DNA of 64,000 nucleotides. It comes from Dokdonella_A sp044227025. GTDB taxonomy: Bacteria; Pseudomonadota; Gammaproteobacteria; Xanthomonadales; Rhodanobacteraceae. The first letter of the stretch is position 1. Each line of letters begins with the position of its first letter. The translations under genes were made by a program, and so were the position numbers. Shown here piece after piece: positions 31,001 through 37,646 of the stretch. The stretch is taken from contig NZ_JBGAFX010000006.1 of assembly GCF_044227025.1 (NCBI RefSeq), positions 319,026 to 383,025 of the forward strand. The letters are read 5' to 3'. Below the pieces are notes generated by a model. The model saw only the letters and a list, made by a program, of their open reading frames with translations. It made no database searches and was not told the origin of the DNA.

Positions 31001-34000
31001 GGCGACCATGCCAGCCACACCGATGGGCTCCAACATCTCTGGCTATGGCGGTACGACACCTGGGGCACGCTGCGCGAGGCGGAAGATCCGCTACACCACG
31101 TCACTGCCACGACCTTCGACGAGCGCAGCCGCAAACTCTCCGAGACCGACGCGAACGGGCATCGCACGACCTGGACCTACGATGCACAGGATCGCCTGCT
31201 GACGACGACGTTCCCGGCGACCGAGGCCGGTGTGGCGGTGCAGACGACTGTCTACGACGATATCCACGACACGCGCACCGACGCCAATCCGAATGCGCAT
31301 GTGACGGTTTCCTCGTTCGACCTGATGGGTCGTCTCGTTGGCGTGCGTCGCCACGACGGCAGCACGCGCGCGCTGTCCTACGACAAGAACGGCAATCTTC
31401 TCAGCGAGACGGATTTCGCCAATCCGCCGAATTCGACCACCTACGTCTACGACGATGCCAACCGGCGCACGGAGACGCATGCGCCCGAGCGGCGCACGAC
31501 GCTGGCGACGTACGACGCACTCGGGCATGTGCTCGCCGAGACGGTCGGCGAAGGCGACGACGCAGCGCTCGATCAGCGCGTGACGACCTACGAGTACGCG
31601 CATCCCCTGTACAAGCGCACGCTCGTAAGCCGTCGGCTCGATGCCGGCACCCGCGCCGACGAGCGCAGCGAGTACGACGCGAACGGCAACACGACGAAGA
31701 TCACCGATCCGCTGCTGCGCCAGACCACGCGCCTCTACGACGACCGCGATCGCCTGTATGAAGAGGATGCGCCACTCGACAAGGTCACCACGACCGCGTA
31801 CGACGCGGCCGATCGCATCGTTTCGCAAACGCTGTCGGGCCCCGGCCTGGTCGAGCAGCTGCGCAAGCGCGAGTACGACGACGCGAACCGCTTGACTGCA
31901 ACAGTCGACGCGGAAAACCATCGGCGCACCTTGGGTTACGACAATACGAACAACGTCACCTCCCGCAGTGACGCGCGCGGCAAGCTGACGCGCTTCGAGT
32001 ACGACGCGCGGGACCGCGTGACGAAGGAGATCGGGCCGGTCGCGGGCCAGGTCACGACCTACCGTTATGATCTCGCCGGCAACCGCACCCACGAGGTGTG
32101 GGCCAACGGCAACGATCGCACGTCGACGTTCGATACGCTGGAGCGTCACGCGACCACGACCGACAACGTCGGTCCGCTCGAATCGTTCACCTGGACCGCC
32201 AATGACCAGGTCGAGACGCGCACGGATGCGAACGGCCACGTCACTCACAACCATTACGACGGCCTGCATCGGCTGACGCAGCAGGATCTTCCGCCGATCG
32301 CAGGGCAGGTGCGCACGCTGCGCACGGCCTACGACGTCCATGGCGATGTGGTCTCCACGACCGATGCCGGCGACCATGCGACCACGCACCGCTACGACGC
32401 GCTCGGCCGCAAGACCTCGACGACCCTGCCGTCGATTGCCGGTGAACCCGATGCCGTTCTCGGATTCGGCTACGACCTCGCCGGCAACCTCACCAGCCAG
32501 ACCGACGCGCGCGGCAACACAACGGCATTCGAGTTCGACGCACTCGATCGCCGCACGAAACAGACCGACCCGCCGACCGCGGATGCACAGGGCGCACCCG
32601 GCGCCGAGAATGGCCGTTTCGTCCAGCATTGGACGTTCGACGTCGCCGGCAATGCGCGCTCGCACACCGACCGCCGCGGCATCGTCACCGCCACCACCTA
32701 CGACCGCGAGAACCGCGCGCTGACCGTCGTGCGCGATGGCCTGACCACGAGCACGCGCACGTACGACGAGGACGGTCGCCTGAAGAGCGACACCGATGCG
32801 CTCGGCCGCGCGACGACGACCACTTGGGACGACGCCGGTCGCAAGGTGAAGGAGGAGCGCCCGCTCGGTTTCGCGCAGGCGTGGACGTACGAACCGCTCG
32901 GCGACATCAAGTCCGCGACCGACGCCGACGGTCGCACCACGACGAACACGTACACGCCGCGCCGTTACCTCGAATCCGAAACCAACCACGCCAGCGAAAC
33001 GACCACCTACGGCTACGACGGCGAGGGCCACCGCACCTCGATGCGCCGTCCGCTCGGCGAAGGCCATGACTGGACCTACGCCTACGACGAAGGCGACCGC
33101 CTCGTCCGCGTGACCGACCCGGTTGGCGCAACGATCGGCGCGAGCACGACGTTCGGCTACGACCTCGACGGCGACCTGACGTCGCAGACCGACGCGAATG
33201 GCCACACGACAACGTTCGACTACGACGCCCGTCACCACCGCACCGGGCTCATCTATCCATCGACCGCGGCTGGTACTGCATCGGCCCACTGGACCTGGGA
33301 CGCCGACGGCAACGTCGCAACCGAGACGACACCGAACGGCAAGGTCCTGACCTCCACGTTCGACGCGCTGAACCGCCAAACCGCCGAGTCCATCGACGCC
33401 CCGCTCGCGACCGAAATTGCCCAGACAGGGTTCCGCCAAGACGGCAACGGCAACGTGGTCCAGATCGACGAAACGATCAACGGCACCACCCGCCACGCGA
33501 CCCACCACTACGACGCGTTCGACCGCCTCGACGCCGATACCGACGTCCATGGCAAACAGGCGGTCTATGCCTACGACGCGGTCGGCAACCGCCTCCAGCT
33601 CAGCAGCGACGCTGCGACCACGCTGTGGGGCTACAACGCCCTCAACCAGAACGATGCAGTCACGGTGCCGGGGCAGGGCACGACCGCACTGGCTTACTTC
33701 CCAAGCGGCAAGCTCCATGTCCTTACTCGGCCCGATGGATCGACCAGCACCACCGAATACGACACCGCCGGACGCATCCAGTCGATCGTCCACGCCAAGG
33801 CCGGCAGCGAGATCGCGCACGCGGCGTACGCCTACGACGCCAACGGCAACCGCACCGAACAGAAGGAAGCGAACGGCGCCGTCACCGGCAACGCGGAACA
33901 ACGCACGACCTACACCTACGACAACGGGGATCGCCTGACCGACACGCAGACGCCCGATCGCTCGACGCACTACGTGCTCGACGCGACCGGCAACCGCACG

Positions 34001-35941
34001 CACGAAACGATCCGCGACGCATCGAACGTGCTCATCGGCGACAGCACGCTCGTGTACAACGCACGCGGCCAGCTGACGACCCGCGACGACCCCGCCGCCA
34101 ACGTCCATGTGGCCCTGACCTACGACGCCGACGGCAACACGCAGACCCAGACCGATGCCAGCGGTCCGCGCACGTTCCGCTACGACGCGCGCGACCGCCT
34201 GATGACGCTGGAGCAGCCGAACGCCCCACCGCTCGGCTTCGACTACCAGAGCGACGGCCTGCGCATCGCCAAACGCCAGGCCAGCCAGGAAACCCGCTAC
34301 CAGTACGACCAGCACAGCCTGCTGGCCGAGACCAACAGCATCGGCAACAGCCTCGCCCGGTATCACTACAGCGCAACCCAGCTGATCAGCCGCACCGAAC
34401 AGGGCAGCACGCCGACCCAGCGCCACTACCTGCTCGACAGCCTCGCCACCCCGATCGCCCTGCTGACCCAGCAAGGCAGCATAAGCGCACGAACGAAATA
34501 CGACGCCTGGGGCGAGATCGTCACGCAACAAGACGCCGGTGGTGTCGTCACGACATCAAGCACCGACGGCACCACCGCCGACCTCACGCGCACCGACGCA
34601 CAATCCATCGGCTACACCGGCTACCTGACCGATCAGGAAAGCGGCCTGTACTACGCCAAGGCCCGCTATTACGACCCGCGCATCGCGCGGTTCACGACGG
34701 AGGACCCCGAGGAAGGCGAGGCGATGCAGCCGCCGAGCTTGCATCGGTATTTGTATGCGTATGCCAATCCTACGGTGTATACGGATCCGAGTGGCCGGTG
34801 TGCGGAACCGGTGACGTTCGTGATCTGCGCTGGCCTTGCAGGCGTGATCACATGGGCGGGCAGCGTCATCCAAGACGAGTGGTCGAACAACAAAGGGTTT
34901 GGTGAGGCTGCGACAAGTTCACGCAACATCATCAACGGCGCTGCAGTTACGGGTACAGTTCTGTCTGGTGGCACGATTGGAATTCCAGCGACAGCAGCGA
35001 TCGTCACAACTGGAGGTGCCATCGATGTCGCGCATCAGACGGCCGTCGAAGGTAAGAGCCTGGATGAAGTGGACTACGGACAGTCGCTGCGCATGGGTGG
35101 CATCAGCGCATGGGGTGGCCCGATCCTCGGGCGAGGTTTGGCTTCGGCGACACCGTGGATTGCTGGCGGATCGCGCGTGGTCGTCGGCGGCGCCGTCGCG
35201 TACGGTGCCTATCAAGGCGGCGGCGACATCGGCGAGGGCATCGCCAATGGAAACGCGTCGCAGGTGCTGCTCGGCGTCGGCGAGACGGGGTTCAGTTTCG
35301 CCGGTGCGGGAACGCTAGCGAAACCGAGGCTGAGTGCACTGCGTTTGTCGGAACTGACGCCATCGCAGTTGGACGCGCGCTTGGATACTCTGACGCCGCG
35401 AATTGGGAACGCAGAACCTTTAACGATCACCGAATCTCCAAACGCCGGCGACATCGCTGCTGAGCCTGCGCTGCCAGGTAAGACGATCTACGTTGACTCG
35501 AAGGGGAACGCGATCGTAGGAGATTCGACGCTGCCGACCAACTATCGTGGCGAGAACGTTGTCGTTCCCGAAGGTCATGTAAAAAGCCTCTTGGACCCGA
35601 GCTACGACGAACCGCCGATAGTTGATCCAGGCCCGTTCACCGACGCTCAGCGCAATGCGTTCCTCGCAGGGAGGGCCGGTGATACTAGGCTTGCTCCACA
35701 TCACCGGAACCAGTTGCCGACGAGTTACGGCGGCGTGATAGACGAAATTCCCGGTTCTGGTCATCCATCGGGAAATACGCATATGCAGGCAGGACGGCAC
35801 CCTGGTTCGTCTGTCTTCAATGCTGCAGAAGGGGGGAACGCGATGCGCGCTCGCGAGATACGTAACCTATGGAAAGCCAAAGGGCGCCGTCTTGAGAAAA
35901 CACATCACGGCTGGATTGATTCCGGCCCAGGAGGCGGATGA
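25016..35941 (+). CDS. Giant Rhs polymorphic toxin with transglutaminase-like domain and HNH-like tip
   Basis: 3641 residues. ATG 25016 overlaps the upstream stop and has an AGAGGAG site 8 nt before it. Parts: signal peptide (~1-38); transglutaminase-like fold (~280-430, 'DQASLLIALLRASGAPARYV') in which Asp sits where the catalytic Cys is expected; Big_1-like Ig domain (~880-1000); DUF6531-like entry to the Rhs shell (~1535-1610, 'GRGPGMKLTRTYAS'); YD repeats (~1660-3195); Rhs core (~3199-3262, 'SGLYYAKARYYDPRIARFTT'). The 379-residue tip holds Gly/Ala-rich segments and ends in a nuclease-like stretch (~3538-3641) with 'LAPHHRNQLP' (H3562, H3563), 'VIDEIPGSGH' and 'NTHMQ', resembling HNH/endonuclease-VII-fold toxins. 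The immunity gene overlaps its stop. Bases 32690-34800 recur almost unchanged in the orphan Rhs gene downstream. Rhs identity is certain, HNH-like tip probable. Confidence 0.9.
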   Translation: MCIAGMAKYARALMHAHAFMAAMAVVLAVAGASSADAAAARSGTHVKGGVEPARTAAPPSLAGDDPLTRAWLAGTDARAAVAAALAERPTQASAKGVPSQHSAFGGYVASLRRVAQAAVQVERAWSSKTTHVASESLGAALNDLEAQRLLVDARIAQIDRLVKTLPALAGQRWQAHRAGLLAALSRIDALAQPDAAASRTSELRAAIDDELRDAAPAYGAASLPVFRPRVAARDPQITPAVTPSYADATRDVEPIAADYGASEDAPLSAPILAQAEALGHDYTRIFDFVRSQVRTQWYAGAQKGAEATLRAHAGNDADQASLLIALLRASGAPARYVRGVFDVPVTDLAAMLGVRGDDVGRALTAAGVPNRPLVSGGHIRAFAIEQVYVSAWLPYANYRGTAADLDGRAWIPLAPAIKPHRFVPAAGALARAGIVPGTFVEQYLASSQTLAPLDLLRQQVSDALSQLTPALAYAAQLSHREVDAAPLELLPASLPVPVEAVTGEFAQLPETLRQHAHVVVRAGSSESDAVVFDHTFPLAQLLDRRVTLSYQPASIDDGRIADAHGGVGSTPPYLIHLRVVLNVAGQPAASGGGELEGGAAHRVEITLDGPAGSVSAAQQVTAGGLAALVFDAQDNEPAEQADNEVLVGESETRAARVLANFGARYLANWDRAEGELANLLGVSVVQPFPSVALVINQYDVERINGVADALDWRGVAIDAALRPREPIAQSANATAAMDWMALAALQGSVLEHLLFEQQWAVDSLSADKGLALAREQGIPVLNLTQASGLSGLNQPQAVQETIAQWLARGYVVDVPRDPITYEDWSGAVWRVRSLPTGEAGYFIAGALAGGSTAMPPELWYFRDLVEWLSNPYGAEASEDPRSAVAISLDASAQFQDGVVDTEVAKPLLAFLQDAQGRPVKGAIVHFTRTLGSGHLIDANGQPVDALTTTTDQRGVAHARYRFGQRQQGVGNYRVVPDQPHPQWVEAQTVEVFAESDLGNLQPGQPYWLYAWPDLPTTLVLQGPDAGSLTPGLSYEQIEMQVTDRFDNGVANVAVNLTAATQYTPVALCWGTASITPTDAALFEGDQCPRDQLQLTGNACATPALSLRSQSRPSTVFVVPPATAQATVTVAGVAAGDDASLHLSTGNRFDACSDPHDVVVAWSYVPGSGLMPQHGSRHFKPLDAAAPGDVVPLRSDFWGATLVANASYVRVDWQPIHNAYWAGFLANGSLVGYHEVADAQGQPSGSYVLDVRAGPEAGPIHGRIFAKRSGPPVDDPNGGDTTHAWSLDLRAPTVAPASVPLTPFGVTDAPMLFKASGTPEDYLASPAALEFLQDDEVLFSCAGVMQQIATLACNVPRGVPIDASKHYSVRTVLNDGTPFRFQSPRTPVLFGSGIVAGYGVLPHPLDGGSQPPGGEIGDELALVQGRYPTALAIEDSVDIPSGYSCASSARFGYVLAQDATVSLAFYRLDVGGNPASVATWTALDNVSVTHGLNDVPITSDHLPTGAYKYEFKAVSGDGTIESYAGRADHGSERHDALPLAHSFVKGVDVHSGGAVLSEEDIAVGGRGPGMKLTRTYASHQGNERTFFGRGWSSELDAQVLIDDCGSRIVTGSAGQGQRFVRDPDDHDASDGYRYLATSGYHGTLVEMAGNYDFYAKDGTRHHFAEADTRGPRLSYIEDTNRNRVGYAYESNQGAKRVKRVEDSAGRAIDLTYVIKHVERQSGGYTLKESFTVVSDARGPGGLLVHYDYDDLGNLSKTTRSDASHLGDRTHAYAYIDLGDICTGDPDDGGVICHRLGYRLKTTTNVPDAAVRTYDYALGWSGINTDHGVVYIPEQRVHTVTEPDAGVTTFDYVGIRGLGPVTTDITDARTKPSHYALNRYGAAEGVTDPAGTTTTEWDLQHLEPHVVTDALGTTTTYTYDDAGNRVSEAIVHPTAGTITRSWTYKPRGEFDPPYVRNRVDVATDGRGHPTRYDYDVHGNLTGTTRGGITEHDGYGPNGDHASHTDGLQHLWLWRYDTWGTLREAEDPLHHVTATTFDERSRKLSETDANGHRTTWTYDAQDRLLTTTFPATEAGVAVQTTVYDDIHDTRTDANPNAHVTVSSFDLMGRLVGVRRHDGSTRALSYDKNGNLLSETDFANPPNSTTYVYDDANRRTETHAPERRTTLATYDALGHVLAETVGEGDDAALDQRVTTYEYAHPLYKRTLVSRRLDAGTRADERSEYDANGNTTKITDPLLRQTTRLYDDRDRLYEEDAPLDKVTTTAYDAADRIVSQTLSGPGLVEQLRKREYDDANRLTATVDAENHRRTLGYDNTNNVTSRSDARGKLTRFEYDARDRVTKEIGPVAGQVTTYRYDLAGNRTHEVWANGNDRTSTFDTLERHATTTDNVGPLESFTWTANDQVETRTDANGHVTHNHYDGLHRLTQQDLPPIAGQVRTLRTAYDVHGDVVSTTDAGDHATTHRYDALGRKTSTTLPSIAGEPDAVLGFGYDLAGNLTSQTDARGNTTAFEFDALDRRTKQTDPPTADAQGAPGAENGRFVQHWTFDVAGNARSHTDRRGIVTATTYDRENRALTVVRDGLTTSTRTYDEDGRLKSDTDALGRATTTTWDDAGRKVKEERPLGFAQAWTYEPLGDIKSATDADGRTTTNTYTPRRYLESETNHASETTTYGYDGEGHRTSMRRPLGEGHDWTYAYDEGDRLVRVTDPVGATIGASTTFGYDLDGDLTSQTDANGHTTTFDYDARHHRTGLIYPSTAAGTASAHWTWDADGNVATETTPNGKVLTSTFDALNRQTAESIDAPLATEIAQTGFRQDGNGNVVQIDETINGTTRHATHHYDAFDRLDADTDVHGKQAVYAYDAVGNRLQLSSDAATTLWGYNALNQNDAVTVPGQGTTALAYFPSGKLHVLTRPDGSTSTTEYDTAGRIQSIVHAKAGSEIAHAAYAYDANGNRTEQKEANGAVTGNAEQRTTYTYDNGDRLTDTQTPDRSTHYVLDATGNRTHETIRDASNVLIGDSTLVYNARGQLTTRDDPAANVHVALTYDADGNTQTQTDASGPRTFRYDARDRLMTLEQPNAPPLGFDYQSDGLRIAKRQASQETRYQYDQHSLLAETNSIGNSLARYHYSATQLISRTEQGSTPTQRHYLLDSLATPIALLTQQGSISARTKYDAWGEIVTQQDAGGVVTTSSTDGTTADLTRTDAQSIGYTGYLTDQESGLYYAKARYYDPRIARFTTEDPEEGEAMQPPSLHRYLYAYANPTVYTDPSGRCAEPVTFVICAGLAGVITWAGSVIQDEWSNNKGFGEAATSSRNIINGAAVTGTVLSGGTIGIPATAAIVTTGGAIDVAHQTAVEGKSLDEVDYGQSLRMGGISAWGGPILGRGLASATPWIAGGSRVVVGGAVAYGAYQGGGDIGEGIANGNASQVLLGVGETGFSFAGAGTLAKPRLSALRLSELTPSQLDARLDTLTPRIGNAEPLTITESPNAGDIAAEPALPGKTIYVDSKGNAIVGDSTLPTNYRGENVVVPEGHVKSLLDPSYDEPPIVDPGPFTDAQRNAFLAGRAGDTRLAPHHRNQLPTSYGGVIDEIPGSGHPSGNTHMQAGRHPGSSVFNAAEGGNAMRAREIRNLWKAKGRRLEKTHHGWIDSGPGGG
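32690..34800 (+). repeat. 2.1-kb direct repeat, copy 1 (Rhs shell and core)
   Basis: This part of the giant Rhs gene is repeated 4984 bp downstream with only scattered substitutions and a constant offset at both ends, so no net indel. It is a ready substrate for homologous exchange of toxin tips. Confidence 0.9.
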
Positions 35942-36354
35942 TGTCCGACCAACTAGACATCGTACGTCAACTAGGCAGCGAGTTCGGGTTGCGTTATGGT
36001 TTTCTTTACGACACTTCATCGGAAGTCCTTAAGACCTTTGGAGACGTTGAAAAACTTCAACATCCGGCGATCGTTCGACGACTGATCGCCACACCAGAAG
36101 ATATTCGCAATCTGGAGGCGCTGTTGAGATCGAGACCGTTTCCGGCTACGTTCACCCAAGGAAAAACGCGGAGCATTCTTGGGCTCGTTGATTCGAAATT
36201 TGTGGTTGGTTTTTTTCTAGATTCCGACCTGTCGGCGAAGGAGCATTTTGAATTTGCTGTGCGAGTTCACAAAGAAGCTGTCGAGCGCCTGATCGGGCCA
36301 AAAATAAACCAGCAAGGTAGCCCGGATGGAGCGCAGCGCAATCCGGAAATATGA
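35941..36354 (+). CDS. Probable immunity protein for the upstream Rhs tip
   Basis: 137 residues, soluble, no signal peptide. ATG 35941 lies 6 nt behind AGGAGG; an ATG at 35938 overlaps the Rhs stop even more tightly but is only 3 nt from the ribosome site. The mid/C-terminal part ('TFTQGKTRSILGLVDSKFVV') is loosely like the roadblock/LC7 fold, which occurs among immunity-like proteins; this is a weak resemblance. Coupling to the HNH-like tip and lower GC support the immunity role. The last ~10 codons ('SPDGAQRNPEI') come from an inserted intergenic palindrome, so the original C-terminus was probably different. Confidence 0.7.
   Translation: MSDQLDIVRQLGSEFGLRYGFLYDTSSEVLKTFGDVEKLQHPAIVRRLIATPEDIRNLEALLRSRPFPATFTQGKTRSILGLVDSKFVVGFFLDSDLSAKEHFEFAVRVHKEAVERLIGPKINQQGSPDGAQRNPEI
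36318..36348. repeat. Palindromic intergenic repeat inside a gene end
   Basis: CCGGAT ... ATCCGG arms enclose 'GGAGCGCAGCGCA'. This is the form of a repeat common in proteobacterial intergenic DNA (GTAGCCCGGATG...AATCCGGG). Here it is translated as the end of the immunity protein. Confidence 0.7.
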
Positions 36355-36414
36355 AGCGGAACAACGAAGCCAGATAAAAGGGTGTGGCGCACGGCGTGCT
36401 GGAAGCGTTGCAAG

Positions 36415-36449
36415 AAAAGGGGACGGAGTGGACTACCCCCGATTTCTCG
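36415..36449 (+). repeat. Short repeat, copy B (IS-end-like motif)
   Basis: The same 'AAAAGGGGACGGAGTGGAC' motif as at 3041, again just after an immunity gene. On the minus strand it directly follows the stop codon of a transposase remnant, where an IS terminal inverted repeat would be expected. Confidence 0.55.
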
Positions 36450-36455
36450 GACAGT

Positions 36456-36593
36456 CTAATTAGACAACACCGACGCGGCGAAGTCTTGGGGTGAGCGGTT
36501 GCCCAGTGCACTGTGCAATCTGTCCCGTCCAGACTGTCCACGCACCTTTCCTAGTTGCGCAACGACCACGTTTTCGACGAACTGACCGCCTCC
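36456..36593 (-). pseudogene. Remnant of an IS3-type transposase C-terminus
   Basis: The minus strand reads '...RDRLHSALGNRSPQDFAASVLSN' and stops at 36456. The 'R.HSALG.RSP..F' pattern is the usual C-terminal end of IS3-family OrfB integrases. No DDE core is attached, so only the tail of an old insertion remains. The 5' limit is approximate. Confidence 0.6.
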
Positions 36594-36635
36594 GCGCATG
36601 ATTGAAGCGCTTCTGCATCGGCTCGCACACATCAG

Positions 36636-36660
36636 AACCACCGCCACGCGGTGGTTTTTG
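36636..36660 (+). terminator. Rho-independent terminator
   Basis: A perfect 9-bp stem AACCACCGC / GCGGTGGTT with a 3-nt loop is followed by TTTTTG. Polarity suits transcripts coming from the Rhs/immunity operon on the plus strand. The nearest plus-strand stop is ~280 bp upstream, beyond IS debris. Confidence 0.6.
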
Positions 36661-36750
36661 TGCTTCTGGAAGGCGCCTTTCCTTCCCGCGGATAGGTCCG
36701 CCCGTGGACAGCCATGCCCGAGTGGTCGCGGCGAAAGAAAAAGCGATCGA

Positions 36751-37485
36751 TCATGGCGGGAAGTACCACCCCGTCAACTCGCCATCCCAGACACGCAGCC
36801 AGCGCGGCTTGCCGGTTGCGCGCTTGTGTCCGCTCCACGCCTCGACGGGTGTGCGCATCGCCAGATGCTGATGCGGTCGCGCGTGGTTGTACCAGGCGCG
36901 GAACTCGATCAGCTTCACGCGCAAGTCGCCGCTGTCCACGACCATGATCTTGGCCAGCGCCGCCTTGAACGTCCCGAACAGCCGCTCGATCCGTCCGTTC
37001 TGCCACGGACAGTGAACGTCGGTGCGCTGCATGCGCACGCCGAGCAGCCCGAGTGCGAGCTTCATCGTCCGCGACACGAAGCACGGCTCGTTGTCGGTAC
37101 GAATTGTCCTAGGCAATCCGAAACGCCGGAACGCTGCGATCAGCTCGACGAGGATCGTGAGGCTGCGCTTGTCCGCGAGTTCAGCCAGCCGCAGGCAGGC
37201 ACGCGTGCCGTAATCGACCACGCCGAGCACGAGCCGTTGCTTGCGCGTCAGGCCCGTCACCGTGGACAGGTCCAGCGCCCACACCCGGTTGCGTGGCAGT
37301 TCGCGCGGCACGCGGTGCTTGAGCGTCCGGCGCAAATGGAGAACTTCGCTGCGGCTCGTCTTCAACACATAGGCGACGTACGACTTGCTGACCGTCATGC
37401 GTCGCGCGATCGCATGCCGCCGGTTGAACGCATCCGCGATCTTGCGGCAACCCAGATCGCCCGACCATGCCTTGAAGCGGATCAC
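36751..37485 (-). CDS. DDE integrase-core transposase
   Basis: About 244 residues from GTG 37485. The open frame continues upstream to a stop near 37545 and reads 'LNQRKPDWVRREVIRFKAW', so the true start is probably in that stretch. The rve-type core shows 'WALDLSTVTG' (first Asp), 'RTIRTDNEPCF' (second Asp) and 'NGRIERLFGTFKAAL' (Glu), followed by the 'YNHARPHQHLAMRTPVEAW' tail. The catalytic triad looks intact. It lies head-to-head with the orphan Rhs gene, whose shell is truncated just beside it, suggesting that its insertion or associated recombination removed the front of that copy. I could not find clean terminal repeats. Confidence 0.85.
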   Translation of the reverse strand: MIRFKAWSGDLGCRKIADAFNRRHAIARRMTVSKSYVAYVLKTSRSEVLHLRRTLKHRVPRELPRNRVWALDLSTVTGLTRKQRLVLGVVDYGTRACLRLAELADKRSLTILVELIAAFRRFGLPRTIRTDNEPCFVSRTMKLALGLLGVRMQRTDVHCPWQNGRIERLFGTFKAALAKIMVVDSGDLRVKLIEFRAWYNHARPHQHLAMRTPVEAWSGHKRATGKPRWLRVWDGELTGWYFPP

Positions 37486-37550
37486 CTCGCGCCGGACCCA
37501 ATCCGGCTTGCGCTGGTTCAGCGCCGGAACACCAGCGCGAACATCGCATC

Positions 37551-37646
37551 ATCCTTGATCGCTTTGCGCGAGCGGCCAGTGTAGCGGCGTACCGCCGATG
37601 CGGCGTCGCGCTGCTTGTCCTCCTGCTGACCGCTCTTGCGCGCGCG
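37551..37646 (+). other. Signal-peptide-like stretch fused in frame to the orphan Rhs gene, no start codon
   Basis: In the frame of the downstream Rhs gene this interval reads 'YRRCGVALLVLLLTALARAV' followed by 'LASDANPAA', an ideal signal peptide with an Ala-x-Ala-like exit. No ATG, GTG or TTG occurs in frame ahead of it (only CTG), and it partly overlaps the transposase promoter side. It looks like a leader that has lost its start codon. Confidence 0.5.

Noticed and set aside
31091..34531. 1146-residue minus-strand frame opposite the Rhs shell, with a near-copy at 37518-39728
   Set aside because: Valine/glycine/arginine repeats that are the reverse reading of YD repeats; duplicated only because the Rhs core is duplicated.
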